Source of the DNA: Malus domestica
Lineage: Eukaryota; Streptophyta; Magnoliopsida; Rosales; Rosaceae
Assembly: GCF_042453785.1 (NCBI RefSeq)
Contig: NC_091671.1
Span: 39,698,501-39,762,500, forward strand
Reading direction: 5' to 3'
DNA: 64,000 nt
Shown here piece after piece: positions 46,791 to 58,879 of the stretch; position 1 is the stretch's first letter; every line of letters starts with the position of its first letter. Both the position numbers and the translations under genes were made by a program. The notes under the pieces were generated by a model. The model searched no databases and was not told where the DNA came from. It worked only from the letters and a program-made list of their open reading frames with translations.

Positions 46791-47436
46791 TGTCACATCC
46801 TGGCCTGGCCCCCACCACATCCCGAGTTCGACTCCACCATAACACGATATTGTCCGTTTTGGGCCTTGACTACTCCATCACGGTTTTTTTTTCTGGGAAC
46901 TCACAAGAGAACTTCGCAGTGGGTCACCCATCATAGGATTGCTCTCGCAAACTCGCTTAACTTCGGAGTTCCTATAGAACCCGAAGCCAGTGAGCTCCCA
47001 AAAAGCCTCATGCTAGGTAGAGATGAGAATATACATATAAGGCTTACATGATCCACTCCCCTGGGCGATGTGGGATGTTACAATCCACCCCCCTTAGGGG
47101 CCCAACGTTCTCGTTGGCACAATTCCGGTCATGGATTGGCTCTGATACCAAATTGTCACATCCCAGCCTAGGTCCCACCACATCCCTGGCTCGACTCCAT
47201 TGTAGCACGATATTGTCAGCTTTGGGCCTCAACCACGCCCTCACGGTTTTGTTTCTGGGAACTCACACGAGAACTTCCCAGTAGGTTGCCCATCATAGGA
47301 TTGCTCTCGCTCGAACTCGCTTAACTTCAGAGTTCCTACGAAACCCGAAGCCCAAAAAGCCTCATGCTGGGTAGAGATGAGAATATACATATAAGGCTTA
47401 TAGGATCCACTCCCCTAGGCGATGTGGGATGTTACA
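46791..47436 (-). mobile_element. Cassandra TRIM retrotransposon with 5S-like LTRs
   Basis: Two LTRs, 46791-47082 and 47154-47436, enclose 71 bp. Target duplication gctcc is at 46786-46790 and 47437-47441. On the minus strand the LTR starts TGTAACATCCCACATCG, and the interior next to the first LTR has TTGGTATCAGAGCCAA, a primer-binding site for initiator Met tRNA. Each LTR contains, on the minus strand, a 5S rRNA-like segment (about 46890-46985 and 47255-47345): GGAACTCCGAAGTTAAGCG, CGAGAGCAATCCTATGATGGGTGACC. These features define Cassandra elements. No protein is encoded. Mobilisation depends on other elements. Confidence 0.93.
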
Positions 47437-47441
47437 GCTCC

Positions 47442-49190
47442 AATTCACTGACATAATAAGTATCCATTTTACACGTCTTGATTGTAGTTTTGGTGTGACA
47501 GCCACATTGCTACGTGATGTTATAAGTTATTAATACTATATCATAGTTTTTTTTTTTCCTTTTTTGAGTACAATACTATATCATAGTTGCAAAATGAGAG
47601 AAGCTGACTTACGCTGGAGATACTACTGTCAAGATTTCCTCCATTGTCACATAATAACACCATGGTAACATCCTTGTGCCATGGAAGCTTCTTTTATTAA
47701 TCTTGCTATAGTGAAATAAGTATTTGTCTTTAATAAAATATCAATCATGTCATCTATTCATGTAAAAACAAGCTATTGAATAATAGTAACGTATCGGTTG
47801 CGAACTATCACACTATTAATCTATCATAAAATGAAATCCAAAACTTTGATATTATTGTCGTGTGTGCTACTTTTTTTTAACGCATCATGTGAGAAGTTGG
47901 CAACTTATTTAACCCAATAATGTGAGTCTTGCCATATGCCAGTTAAGATTTTATCTGCAAAAGCTATATCTTTAATCTTTAATCGTGCTTATAATGGAAT
48001 GGCAACTTTAATTAGGTAATTAAATTTCCACATTGAAAAGAGAGAATTTGCGGCTTGATTTAATATTGACCCTTCAAATGTTGAAAAACCAGCACAATTT
48101 CTTGAATTGTGTTATGCGCAGCGTAGTGCATGCCAGATACGACTTTGCAACGTCTGCTAATTACTCTGTTTATTTGTTTTTATTTTCACATAAACCTTTT
48201 TTAGCAGCCATGCAATGCATGTCCACTTAACTTGTTAGGTTTCTTTCTTGTTCAGATAAGGGCTTACTTTATATTTCATTCATAATTCTTATACTGCTAT
48301 ATATGTTAAGACAACGTTTAAAATTATTTCAATTTTAGTTTTTGGTTTTACAGAATCTTCGGAAAAATAAAGAAAAAAGACGATGTGAGAGATAATATTT
48401 GAACAAAGAAAAGCACACAAAATAAGAACCAAAACCTATTTTCAGTTGTGTTTTCGCTATCAAGATTTATTTTCATTCTTCATCCCTTGTTTTCTCTATA
48501 TTTTTGTCTTCAAAACGAAGTAAATATCAAACGAGCCCAATGATAAGTTTTCATAATCATATATAACCATATAAATATATGCATGTATGTGGGTATTTAA
48601 CTTATACCAATACACTTCTCTTACACTTTTCCTTTTTTGGTTGGTCTTTCTGGATTTTCTTTGTAATCTAGTGCATCCGCAGTGGCCCTGAAACAAACTA
48701 TAAATACAACAGAAGGGGCCTCTTGCAGCGTAGAGGTTAGAAAGTGTACGTCTTTCTGTTTGTCATGTTTTTAATTTGTTAGAAAATGCAGTCTTTTAGA
48801 ACTATCGTGTGTGTATAACTGTATATCATCTATATATTATCTTATATATATATTAATATACTCTGCAAAGTCTAATTAAAACTATATAGGATTTTAACTT
48901 CGTAAATAAATTCCTATTATTTTGATATGGTTGAAACAATTACTATATAGCGAGGAAATAACCTTTTTGTTGTATAAATTTCAATTTTCTTGTGTTTTCT
49001 ATCATACGGCGAGGAAATTGCTTTCACTGGCGCTTTGAAGGCTTTTAAGAACGAAAAGCTTCACCAGTGTCGGCACTGTAGACTTTTCCTGAGGGTGCTA
49101 CAACGAGAATCTTGTGAGGAGCTCCATCTTCTTGGTAAAAACATTCCGCGGACGAAATGAGGACTTCAAGTGACGAAACAATTCCTCCCT
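47442..49190. other. Intergenic, no gene recognised
   Basis: AT-rich. 48310-48540 has loosely inverted A/T-rich ends ending 'aaacgagccc' and may be a MITE. No coding gene. Confidence 0.4.
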
Positions 49191-49213
49191 AAACATCTAT
49201 TTTTTGGTAGTGT
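48990..49213. mobile_element. Possible end of a CACTA-type DNA transposon
   Basis: 'ctattttttggtagtg' at 49198-49213 is the inverse of CACTACCAAAAAATAG, a typical CACTA terminus. The preceding 200 bp are more GC-rich (ggcgaggaaattgctttcactggcgctttgaagg). I do not find the matching left end, so this is a fragment or a truncated copy. Confidence 0.4.
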
Positions 49214-50130
49214 ACGAAGAATCAAGTTATTGTATATCTTTCTCGCCTAATCGATCTCCACTTAGAAAAAAAAAAATTACTCAAGAAAGCAATTAACTAT
49301 TTTTTCTTAGAAGATAAGAAGTTTACTTGCAAGTAATATATTGGTACGAGTAAGAGACCATAAAAAGAACGAAAGGTTTCTTCTGGGTAAATTAAAACCG
49401 ACAAATATGATGAAGCTGGAAAATACCTACAAGGCTTAATCTTCAATTTCTCTAAGCAATATGTGATTAATAACTATGTCATGAATCATACCAGAGTGGG
49501 AAAAGGAAACAGAAACCCCTCTTGCTCAAGGTTGTAGCTAGGATTTATATTGGGTATGCGGGCTAATTTATTTTCCTTGTAGTATAGAACGAAATTTTCC
49601 TGGTTCGAAATTTGGATCTTGATTTCTTTCGTTTCACGAGTCTCTTTTATGGAGCGAAATTTTAAGTGCTAACGGTAGGCTAGATTTTTGTTTTGTGCAA
49701 CATTAGACTTAATATTCCATAATACATATTTTTTCTAACACTAAAATCATCTTTTCACATTTGGGGTCTGCTAGATTTCAGGGCAGCCACTGGCTGGCTC
49801 CGCCCTTGCTCATACTCTCTTAGTAGAATTTTTTTTATATTTTATTTTGATATGGCTGAAGAGGGGGATTCAAATATGGGACATCTTCCAATTTGATAAA
49901 AATCACTAAACCAATAATATTGCTATTCTTAGCTAGCAGTTTTCATAAATTTACAAAAACAAAATTTAAATATTGAGTTCAATGTTTTCTGTTGTTTATC
50001 CTTTGATTAATACTTCTAAGCCACTTTGGTATGTACTAGAGACGTGCATGGTTCGTCATTTGCCTCATTGCACATATATGCATTCCGCTATATATATGTA
50101 TGTGTGTGTGTGTGTGTGTAGGAAGCCTCT
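49214..50130. other. Intergenic, no gene recognised
   Basis: AT-rich. A (GT)n run lies at about 50099-50120. Confidence 0.4.
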
Positions 50131-50138
50131 AAGGAAAT

Positions 50139-50505
50139 GGATCCCCAATTTTTTATAAAAATAGGGATTAATTGTGGGGTCCACACTACATCGAACTTTA
50201 ACTATCTGAACAGTCTATTTTTCAAGTTGTACCTCATAGATCATCCTTGCAAAATATTAGCCAAATCGGAAATATTTAAGACATCTAATTGTGTTCAAAG
50301 AAATGAACAAATACTTTGTTATATAAGAAACAATGAAATTTGACCTTGATAATTAAATAGGCAAATGGTTTCGGATTAAATTGATTTTTTGTAACGATGA
50401 TCTATGAATCGAGACTTACAAAATAGATGGTTCGGATCGTTGAAATTCGATGTGGAGTGGGCCCCACACCTAATCTCCATTAAAAAAAATGGGGATCCCT
50501 TTGTA
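50139..50505. repeat. Fold-back MITE, family FB2
   Basis: 'ggatccccaattttttataaaaatagggattaattgtggggtccacac' (left) faces its inverse at the right end (gtggggcccactcc...aatggggatccctttg). Pairing continues inward through 'catcgaactttaactatctgaac' and 'catagatcatccttgcaaaat'. Nearly the whole element is a hairpin. A relative with the same inner blocks ('catagatcgtccttg', 'aatacattatagaatggg') occupies about 50570-50840. Confidence 0.75.
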
Positions 50506-50884
50506 TAAAGGTGTGTGTGTGGGTTAAGATTTGGGGATACATGCTTTTAAAAGGCTACTTTGTAATGTATTTTAATGATATGAAACATTTATATTTTAGC
50601 ACATCATTCATAGATCGTCCTTGAAAACAAATAGACAAATTCAAAACATTAAGACATTCATTTGTAATAAAGAAAATGGTCGAATACGGTTCTGCAAAAA
50701 AACATTAAGTTTAATCCAATGGTCATATGATTTTGAATTTGGGTGATTTTTGGTAAATATGATCCTTGAGGGAAGACAAAAAAGATAGATAGTTGAATCG
50801 TTGAAATACATTATAGAATGGGTTCCACATAAACGTGTGTCACAAGCGAGTATCCTTGAATAATATATATATTCCTTTGGGTGA

Positions 50885-51300
50885 TAATTGTCTGATAAGA
50901 AAATTTAAGCAAGGCAAAACTGCTCTTATGGAAAAAAACCCTCATTTTTCCATATAAAGCGTCTTACCAACCAATATACATGTAACTCAAAACCAGTATT
51001 GCAATACATGCATCTTTTCAAAGACATGCATGCATCATCTGTAATTCCAGAAAAGGAAAAACTATGCAGGGTAATTAATTGCTATGCTAATATGGAAAAG
51101 TACGTTATATTTCTTTATTTGATAAACCCTAATAAGGAAATTTAAGCAATTAAAGGAAAAAAACTGCTCATATGGAGAAGTATATAATTTTTCCTTCAAA
51201 AAAAGTTTTAAGAAACCTAACAAATATGCAGCCTACCAACCATGGCTATTAGATATTCGTATACTATTTAAGCAGCTTTGGAGTTGCAGACAAAATATAT
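50885..51300 (+). promoter_or_regulatory. Upstream region of aspartic protease copy 2, with internal duplication
   Basis: The blocks 'aaatttaagcaa', 'actgctcttatgga', 'tttttcc' and 'ctaccaacca' at 50899-50975 recur in the same order at 51138-51243, about 240 bp apart. A TATA-like ctatttaag is at about 51264-51272, some 70 bp before the ATG. Confidence 0.5.
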
Positions 51301-51336
51301 TAAGCCTTCTACCAAGTTCTCCCTAATCAAAATCCC

Positions 51337-53384
51337 ATGACGCAGATAATGAAAGCAGTTCGTGATGTTGTTTGCAGCTTCCTATCTACTAGCTTCTTGC
51401 TGTTCTCAGTTTGGGGTGACTCTAGTACTACTACTACTACTACTGAAGCCAAACCCTATGGCTTGACCATGGGACTCATACACATTCATTCACCAGCATC
51501 ACCTCTCTATCCTGGCAATATTTCTTATACGGAAAAAATTCGGAGACTCGTAAACCAATCCGCTGCCCGAGCTCAACACCTCGATTTTACCATTTCATCG
51601 GCCCTCAACACATATATTAATACAAATCAAACGATGACCAACGATTTGATCCGTCCGAAGCTCCAATTTCAGCTTATTGCAACTTACACTATACAAGTTG
51701 GCCTTGGCACTTTCGATGAGGCTTTTCCTGCGGATCCATTCAAATCGTTCTACTTGTACATCGACACCGGGAGCAGCCTCTTATGGAATCTCTGTGAGGA
51801 TTGTCAAAAGCCTCCAAACGAATGCTTTCATACCAAGGCACCCCCTTACCCTAACAGCCAGTCCAAATCTTATAAGCCTCTCCCTTGCGGTCGGCATCCC
51901 CTTTGCAAACCAGGCCAATGCGTCGGGGATTTCTGCTCCCAAGACATTACGTACCTGAGCAGCTCCGCCATCCGTACCATTCTCGCAGGCATGATAATCT
52001 TCTCGCAATATTAATTTTTTATTACGTTCTTCTTTTTATACAAATAACATGTTGGGACCTCGGTGCAAGAGTGATTGTCTACTTTTAACGATTTAAGATA
52101 CAAACCCTTTTACAGAGTAAGCTATTTAGACACACAAAGCTAACACAGTTGATGACATTCTCTAATAGAGGTCAATTTGTGTGTTTGAATGAATATTATT
52201 TTCTAATTTGAATCCTCTTTAGACCTTAGTGTCCGGAGCTTAAGGACTAGGAAATACAGGTCTTGGTTTGTGTGAAAAAGAAATCGGAGCCCTTGGTTTG
52301 TGTGAGGTGATCAGTGGAATGAGTTAATGGAGACTATCGGATTCAATTTGAGTGATCTGCATTGTCTAGTCCTTGGGCTCCGGAAAATGAGATTTGAAGA
52401 GGATCTCTGTCCATTATTTTTTACATAACATATGCTTTTAGAGTATCTATTAACAAATATGCCATTTTTGTGTCTCTAAAAGAGCATTACTGATTCTTAT
52501 ATGTATAAATATTTTTGCATTTTCCGACCCTTGATAAGATTTTGCTTGATTGGTTGCTTGCAGGAGAAACTTTCCATTTTTTGTCAACCAGCGGGCAGAC
52601 GGAGCCCATTGAAGGCATAGTGTTCGGCTGTGCATATGATGCAAAAAACACACAATATGATTGGGAGGTTTCGGGAGTTTTGGGTTTGGGATATACTCCC
52701 AATTCGTTTCCAGTCCAAATTTCCAATCTTATTCAAGGAGCATTTTCATTCTGCCTCTGTCGTGATTTGCACACTACAACGTATCTCCGATTTGGTGCGG
52801 ACATCCCCCAACCGCCACCAGGCAGCGGCAGTGTCACACCACTAGTCCTCCTTCAAGACATACCCTATTACTACGTCAATTTGCAGGGCATAAGCGTGGA
52901 TGAACAAAGGCTTCAAATCGATCCATCGGTGTTTGCTATACGCAAGCAGGGTCAAGAAGGTGGCTGTGTTATGGACAATGGCAGTACATTTACTTCTCTC
53001 ATTAGGCTTGCTTATGATGCAGTGATTGCGTTCTTGGAGAGTTATTTTTCGAAGATTCATGACTTCATCAGGGCTCCCAGTCCTTCTGACCTTAAGCTCG
53101 ACTTGTGCTATAAATGGTCGCCGCCGCCACCTTTGGGGTTCGAGGACCTGCCTCCTATTACCTTTCACTTTGAAAATAATGCTAACCTTGAGATCGCACA
53201 CGAGGACGGATTTATTGAGTTGGACGGTGATACGCCCGGGAATGAGGTTATGTGTTTGGCGATCATGCCGAATGATGTTCGTACTATTATAGGATCGTTG
53301 CAGCAAGCGAATTACAGATTCATATATGATCTTAATGGGAGGCAACTAAAATTTACCCCTGAGGATTGTGATAAGAATTCTTGA
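51337..53384 (+). CDS. Nepenthesin/CDR1-type aspartic protease (A1 family), copy 2
   Basis: Two exons, 51337-51988 and 52564-53384, joined in phase 1 to 490 aa. N-terminal hydrophobic signal (about 10-27), then a run of threonines (TTTTTT, residues 31-36). First catalytic motif D143-T-G-S-S in YLYIDTGSS; second D355-N-G-S-T, again with N in place of S/T. The intron uses a GC donor (CAG|GCATGA) and AG acceptor, restoring RTILAGETFHF. It matches copy 1 through landmarks such as SPASPLYPGNIS, YKPLPC, EGIVFGC, DIPYYYVNL and TIIGSLQQ.NYRFIYDL. Its intron is 575 bp against 123 bp in copy 1 because of an inserted inverted repeat. A signal peptide implies secretion; CDR1-like enzymes act in apoplastic defence signalling, but the role of this one is unknown. 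Confidence 0.88.
52210..52407. repeat. Inverted-repeat insertion in the protease copy 2 intron
   Basis: The left end (aatcctctttagacc...gtccggagcttaaggactag) and the right end (ctagtccttgggctccgga...gaagaggatctc) are inverse copies of about 40 bp. It lies wholly inside the intron and accounts for part of its extra length over copy 1. Confidence 0.7.
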
Positions 53385-53389
53385 TCGAG

Positions 53390-53691
53390 CTATCGAGCTT
53401 GATTAAAATGCAGTCTCTTCATCTTCTGTTTACCTTTTGGTTCAATAGTAATAATAATAAGAGTTTTTTAGATTAGACCATTGTAACTCTTATTTCCCAT
53501 ATAAAAACCCACCTAATTATAAACATTCAAATAAAACCCAAATTTAAAAGTGATTGCCATGTAGGAAAGTAATTGACCTATTAATACAAAATATTTACAA
53601 CTTGTACCACAACATTCAAAATAAATCAATAAATATTATTACTCACCTTAATTACAATGAACAAATAATTTATTGCATATTATTACCCCTA

Positions 53692-53730
<39 letters not shown>

Positions 53731-54524
53731 CATATATACGTTCCAATGTGTATAGTACTATCACAAGCTCAATATATATATATATATATATATATATGTA
53801 CGTATGTTTGCACAGTACTACAATATGATCAAACATATTATACTAATTAATTTACCTATATGTAAATTTATGATGAGCAAATAACATATATTTTGTATGT
53901 ATCATCATATATATTGGGCACATTTTATTATTATATGTACAGAATAATAGGTAAAATAGTATTGAATAAAATAATAATATTTTTTTATGTAGGTACATTA
54001 TTTTGCATGTATTTTGCATACATTGGGTTTGCTTTATTATGTAGGTAAATTATTTTGCATGTATTTTACATATAGTGGGGAAATTATTTTGCTTTTTTTA
54101 AGCAATCTAACATTTTAAAATTCGAATAGTAGGTGCACTGAATCAAATAACATTTTTCGTAGGTAAATTATTTTGCATGAATTTTTACGTATACCATGCA
54201 TGTTTTTTTTTTTGTTATATATATGTGTGTGAAATAATTTACCTACATTTATATGTAAAATATAATTTGTTGACTTAACTAAGCATGTATTATTACATAT
54301 ATTAGGTATGTTTTGTTGTTATTATATATTGGGCAATAAATTTATTATTTATTATTTTCGTAAAATCATTAATTCTCCCTTACAATCTATATGGAACTAA
54401 TTGTGTCCATCAAACATTCAAATAGGGGTGTTTTGGGCATCGAAAATTTTTAAATGTGTAAAGTTAAATATAATTAATGAATTTGCTGATGTGGAATCTA
54501 GTTAATCGGTTTTATTTGAGTAAA
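53390..54524. other. Very AT-rich flank
   Basis: (CA)n and (TA)n runs at 53694-53730 and 53772-53798. The phrase 'taggtaaattattttgcatgtattttacata' is repeated in loose copies between 53930 and 54330. No gene. Confidence 0.5.
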
Positions 54525-54529
54525 AAACT

Positions 54530-55044
54530 TGTTTGTACCATACTTGACCAATCTCGAAACTACTGAGCACCGGTCAATGTTATACCGTCAAGGACCCAGA
54601 AGAGTTTCCCTCCAACCAGGAGGCCAATCATAACGCGACACGTGTCGACATCAGAAGCCAATCATAGCGCGACACGTGTTAACATCAGAAGCCAATCACA
54701 ACACGACACATGTCAATGTCAGAATGAAACTAGAAACTCTCTTTTATAAATAAAGATCATTCTCTCACAATATTTCCGAATGTCATTTGTACTAAATCAT
54801 TTACTAGTACTCACTAAAGGAGAGCTTGAACCTATGTACTTGTGTAAACTCTTCACAATTAATGAGAACTCCTCTACTCTGTGGATGTAGCCAATCTGGG
54901 TGAATCACGTGCATCTTATGTTTGCTTCCCTATCCCTATCCATTTACTTACTTATCCACACTAGTGACCGGAGCAATTTAGCGAATGTCACAAACTTAAC
55001 ACTTTTTGTTGTACCAAAGTCCTTACCAATTTTGTGCATCAACA
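54530..55044 (+). repeat. 5' LTR
   Basis: TGTTTGTACC...GCATCAACA. Contains three short direct repeats with CGACACGTGTC/T (54634, 54668 and 54702 region; ACGTG-type G-box-like words), and a TATAAATAAA promoter-like motif near 54746. Confidence 0.93.
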
Positions 55045-55046
55045 TT

Positions 55047-55064
55047 TGGCGCCGTCTGTGGGAA
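55047..55064 (+). other. Primer-binding site
   Basis: TGGCGCCGTCTGTGGGAA, two bases after the LTR. The first nine bases match the 3' end of plant tRNA-Asp (TGGCGCCGT); the rest do not match perfectly, so the primer tRNA is uncertain. Confidence 0.65.
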
Positions 55065-55199
55065 CAACACTTATTCCCACTCTCTTCAACTTTGCCAAGC
55101 TGGTTTCCACCATTCGTACACTCTCTTTTGACCAGGCATCCCTCTCCAACATAGGGAGCGAATGAAGCCACAACACACAGAATGACACCCTTCTTGCAC

Positions 55200-56761
55200 C
55201 TAATGCGAAGCAATAAAAGAAGGAAGGAAAAAAGGTTGCTCTTCAAGCTAAAGTCGATGAGCTAGAAGCTCAGAACAACAAGATAGTAATGAAGAATGAG
55301 GTCCTCCAGGAGCAATATAAGAAGCTCTTTGAGACGCTCTACGAAACTAGGCGTACTTAAACACGCAAGCTCGTTACCCTTGTGGACATCAACCATCATC
55401 TGGATACCCCCCAACACGGAGGGTCACCTCCATTTGACATGGGTATCCCTGATGAGGAGCGAGCTAATCATGAAAACGTTGATCAACATGAGACTTCTCT
55501 CAACCCAAATGATTAGACCTGAAACAGGAGAAGTGGAGGAAGAAGCCTCCTTGCAGAAAGGTTGGAAGGATCGAAAGTCGTTTATCGTGACTGCCGAGAC
55601 TTCCTAAAGCAATGTTGAGAGAATCCCTTCCACATATGCTCGAAGATCAATGACCCAAGAGTTTCTAAAAGACTCGGTCCCCTTCCACGACCCAAGCCCG
55701 ATGCCAATCTAGGGAAAGAACAACAGGTCCTAGATGAACATGAAGGTACATGGGACTCTGAGGTATTCCGACAGACTCGCTATAGAAGTCAGTATGGCGA
55801 GTCCAAGAAAAAACCACACGCCCTTGCTCAAACTTTCCTACTTCCAAGAGGCGATGAAGACTTACGAAAGAAAATTCCAGTAGTACATGGCTCCACTCAA
55901 GACCCCCTTGTCCTACAGCTCATTGAAAAAGTAAACAAGTTGAAGGCCGAACGTCAGGCTGAGATACTTGACTGGAACTAACCCAGGCCTGGCCCTCTCA
56001 CAAGGAGGATCATCGACACCCCCATTCAAGCGAAGACAAAACAAAAGCTTGGTTTACAACTATATACTGGAAGGGAGGACCCAATTGAACACCTTAACCT
56101 CTTTGAGTCCACCATGGCATATCGGATGCACACCGACGAGGAGCAATGTCTTCTCTTCCCCTCCACCTTATCTGGCGGAGTTCTAAACTGGTATTACCGT
56201 CTTCTACCTGAGACAGTAGACTCATTTAAGGAAATGAGGAAACTGTTTGTTTCTCAACACATCTTCCAAATCAATTGCTTGCATTCTACAAATGACTTGT
56301 ACACTATTCGCCAGAAGCTGGACGAGTCACTACGAGAGTATGCCGGTCGCTTCAGCTATGAGTATTCTCGCTGCGTTGAGGTAGATGACAAGACCGCCCT
56401 CAAGGCCTTCACAGCAGGCTTATGTGATTGTTTCTTCAAGTACACGATCAATGCCAATACTTGGAAGACTTACTCTGAGGTGATGGAACAGGTTTACAAC
56501 CACGCTTCCGCTGAAGCAATGACATACCAAATGAACCCCCATATGGTTAACCCCTATCAACAAGTGGGAAGTGGAAGTCAAGTTCTACCAAGTGAGGAGA
56601 TCTTGGCCATTCAGACACCCATTGCATCATCTCCTGCCTCATTTAGCTACTCGCTAAGTCACCAAACATATCTGTTTCTTGGTAAGATGAAAGATTTTTA
56701 CTCTCACCAAGCCCATTACAATAAGAGGGATAAAAGTTCTTATCAAGACAACCAGGGGTGA
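55200..56761 (+). pseudogene. Retrotransposon gag, interrupted
   Basis: An N-terminal Lys/Glu-rich coiled-coil stretch (about 55225-55355) ends in a stop. A frame from about 55918 (LIEKVNKLKAERQAEI) meets a TAA at 55978-55980. It then continues through the capsid-like domain (QLYTGREDPIEHLNLFE, LNWYYRLLPETVDSF, LFVSQHIFQI, LYTIRQKLDESLREYAGRF) to a stop at 56761. These blocks are the Retrotrans_gag family. No CCHC zinc knuckle is visible. Because of the stops it is described, not reconstructed. Confidence 0.8.
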
Positions 56762-57139
56762 ACGTACCGTCGACTATTATGACTATAGGGCCAAGCCTCA
56801 CTCTTTCAAAGTGGAGGACTAAGTATTGAAGGAAATACTATTATAAGAAGGCATACACATTACAAATGTTTTGACTCTCAACCGGTTAAGATCTTTTGTC
56901 ACACAAGCTATTCGGCAAATATTTAAAGAAGAGGGAATTCAGACAACTTCTTCTGAGTCTTTTGCGTTAGCACTGGAACACTTGGTCTACGCTGATTTAC
57001 CCTTATACTCCAACTCAGAGCTTCAACATGCATACTTTGACACAAAGTATGTGATACTAAGTGTTACAACCAACATGGTTCACATATCAAAAGCATGGAT
57101 CCCTTCATGCATAGCAAAACATTTATAAGCATCACTCAT

Positions 57140-57790
57140 ATCAATCAACATAAACATCATACATTCCAACACATTCATACATAAACATTATACATTCCAA
57201 CACATTCATACATAAACATCATACATTCCAACACATCCATACATAAGCCAACTGTGCTTTGAAATGGTTCAACATACTTTGTGTCTTCGACACTTGCTAC
57301 AATGTGCCTCGACACCTTACCCTTATTCTCACTAACTAGGTGATGAAATGTGAAGAAGGCACTCATCTTCATGCTACCAACTAGGTGATGAAATGTACAA
57401 CCCGTACTCTCATTCATGCTACCAACCAGGTGATGAAATGTACAACTCGTACTCTAATATCATTTGGCAACTTGCCACTTATGCCACCAACTAGGTGAAG
57501 AAGGAACTCATCTTCATGCCACCAACCAGGTGATGAAATGTACAACCCGTACTCTGATATCATTTGGCAACTTGCCACTCATGCCACCAACCAGGTGAAG
57601 AATGAACTCATCTTCGTGCCACCAACCAGGTGATAAAATGTACAACCCGTACTCTCCTTCATGCCACCAACCAGGTGATGAAATGTACAACCCGTACTCT
57701 AATATCATTTGACAACTTCCCACTCATGCCACCAACCAGGTGAAAATGGAACTCATCTTCGTACCACCAACCAAGTGATGAAAACAACTC
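57140..57790. repeat. Internal tandem arrays of the LTR element, part 1
   Basis: 57145-57245: a unit of about 33 bp (acattccaacacattcatacataaacatc) x 3. 57330-57790: interspersed units 'atgccaccaaccaggtgatgaaatgtacaacccgtactct' and 'aatatcatttggcaacttgccact', about 7 copies. Confidence 0.8.
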
Positions 57791-58049
57791 ACCATTCATT
57801 CCACCTACCAGAAGACGAGTGGTACAACTTGTACATGTGAATTCCTAGCATTCACAAATAATCAAAAACCCTCAAGCTTGACAACTCAACTAGGGGAGCA
57901 CTTATGCCCAACAAAAGTTATAGTCACCAACAAAGTCTTATTGCAAGCCAACAGCAACTTCAGTGCATGGAATACGAAGATCAAGCTATTCAGCCCTCTT
58001 GCATCTGCTTCAGACACTTCCCCTCTGTAACAATGCAAACACTACAACT

Positions 58050-58735
58050 CGTAGAAAGCTTCACACACTCTTGATCAAGACAGTGTGAAGCAAAACCAAT
58101 TTATGGTGCCAACAAGAGCTTCATCAATGGAGGGCAACCACAATTCTCAAAAGCTTTACACACTCTTGATCAAGACAGTGTGAAACAAAACTAATTTATG
58201 GTGCCAACAAAAGCTTCATCGAAGGAGTTCAACCACAATTCTCAAAAGCTTCACACACTCTTGATTAAGATAGTGTGAAGCAAAACCAATTTATGGTGCC
58301 AACAAGAGCTTCATCAAAGGAGTTCAACCATAATTCTCAAAAGCTTCACACACTTTTGATCAAGACAGTGTGAAGCAAAACTAATTTATGGTGCCAACAA
58401 GAGCTTCATCAATGGAGGGCAACCACAATTCTCAAAAGCTTCACACATTCTTGATCAAGACAGTGTGAAGCAAAACCAATTTATGGTGCCAACAAAAGCT
58501 TCATCGAAGGAGTTCAACCACAATTCTCAAAATCTTCACACACTATTGATCAAGATAGTGTGAAGCAAAACCAATTTATGGTGTCAACAAAAGCTTCATC
58601 AAAGGAGTTCAACCACAATTCTCAAAAGCTTTACACATTCTTGATCAAGACAGTGAAGCAAAACCAATTTATGGTGCCAACAAAAACTTCATCAAGGGAG
58701 GGCAACTACAATTCTCAAACCTTCGAAGCAAATTC
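58050..58735. repeat. Internal tandem arrays of the LTR element, part 2 (about 100-120 bp units)
   Basis: About six to seven units, each 'cttcacacactcttgatcaagacagtgtgaagcaaaaccaatttatggtgccaacaa' plus 'agcttcatc...ggagttcaaccacaattctcaaaag'. Each contains an imperfect palindrome centred on TTGATCAA. Confidence 0.88.
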
Positions 58736-58879
58736 AATTTATATGGTTCATCCAAACCTTTGACTACTACAAGGTGTGACTTGCATCACAATATCTTGCT
58801 CAACAATGTGGAAGCAAAATTTGTATATGTTGTCTATCCCACATTTTCAAATTTCTAGTTTCCCAAAAAAAAAAGAAAA

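Noticed and set aside
46519-47284. Several 60-78 codon frames around the Cassandra element
   Set aside because: They run through the LTRs and 5S-like segments, which are known to be non-coding.
54944-55246. 100-codon minus-strand frame overlapping the 5' LTR
   Set aside because: It crosses the LTR boundary and primer-binding site and has no recognisable domain.
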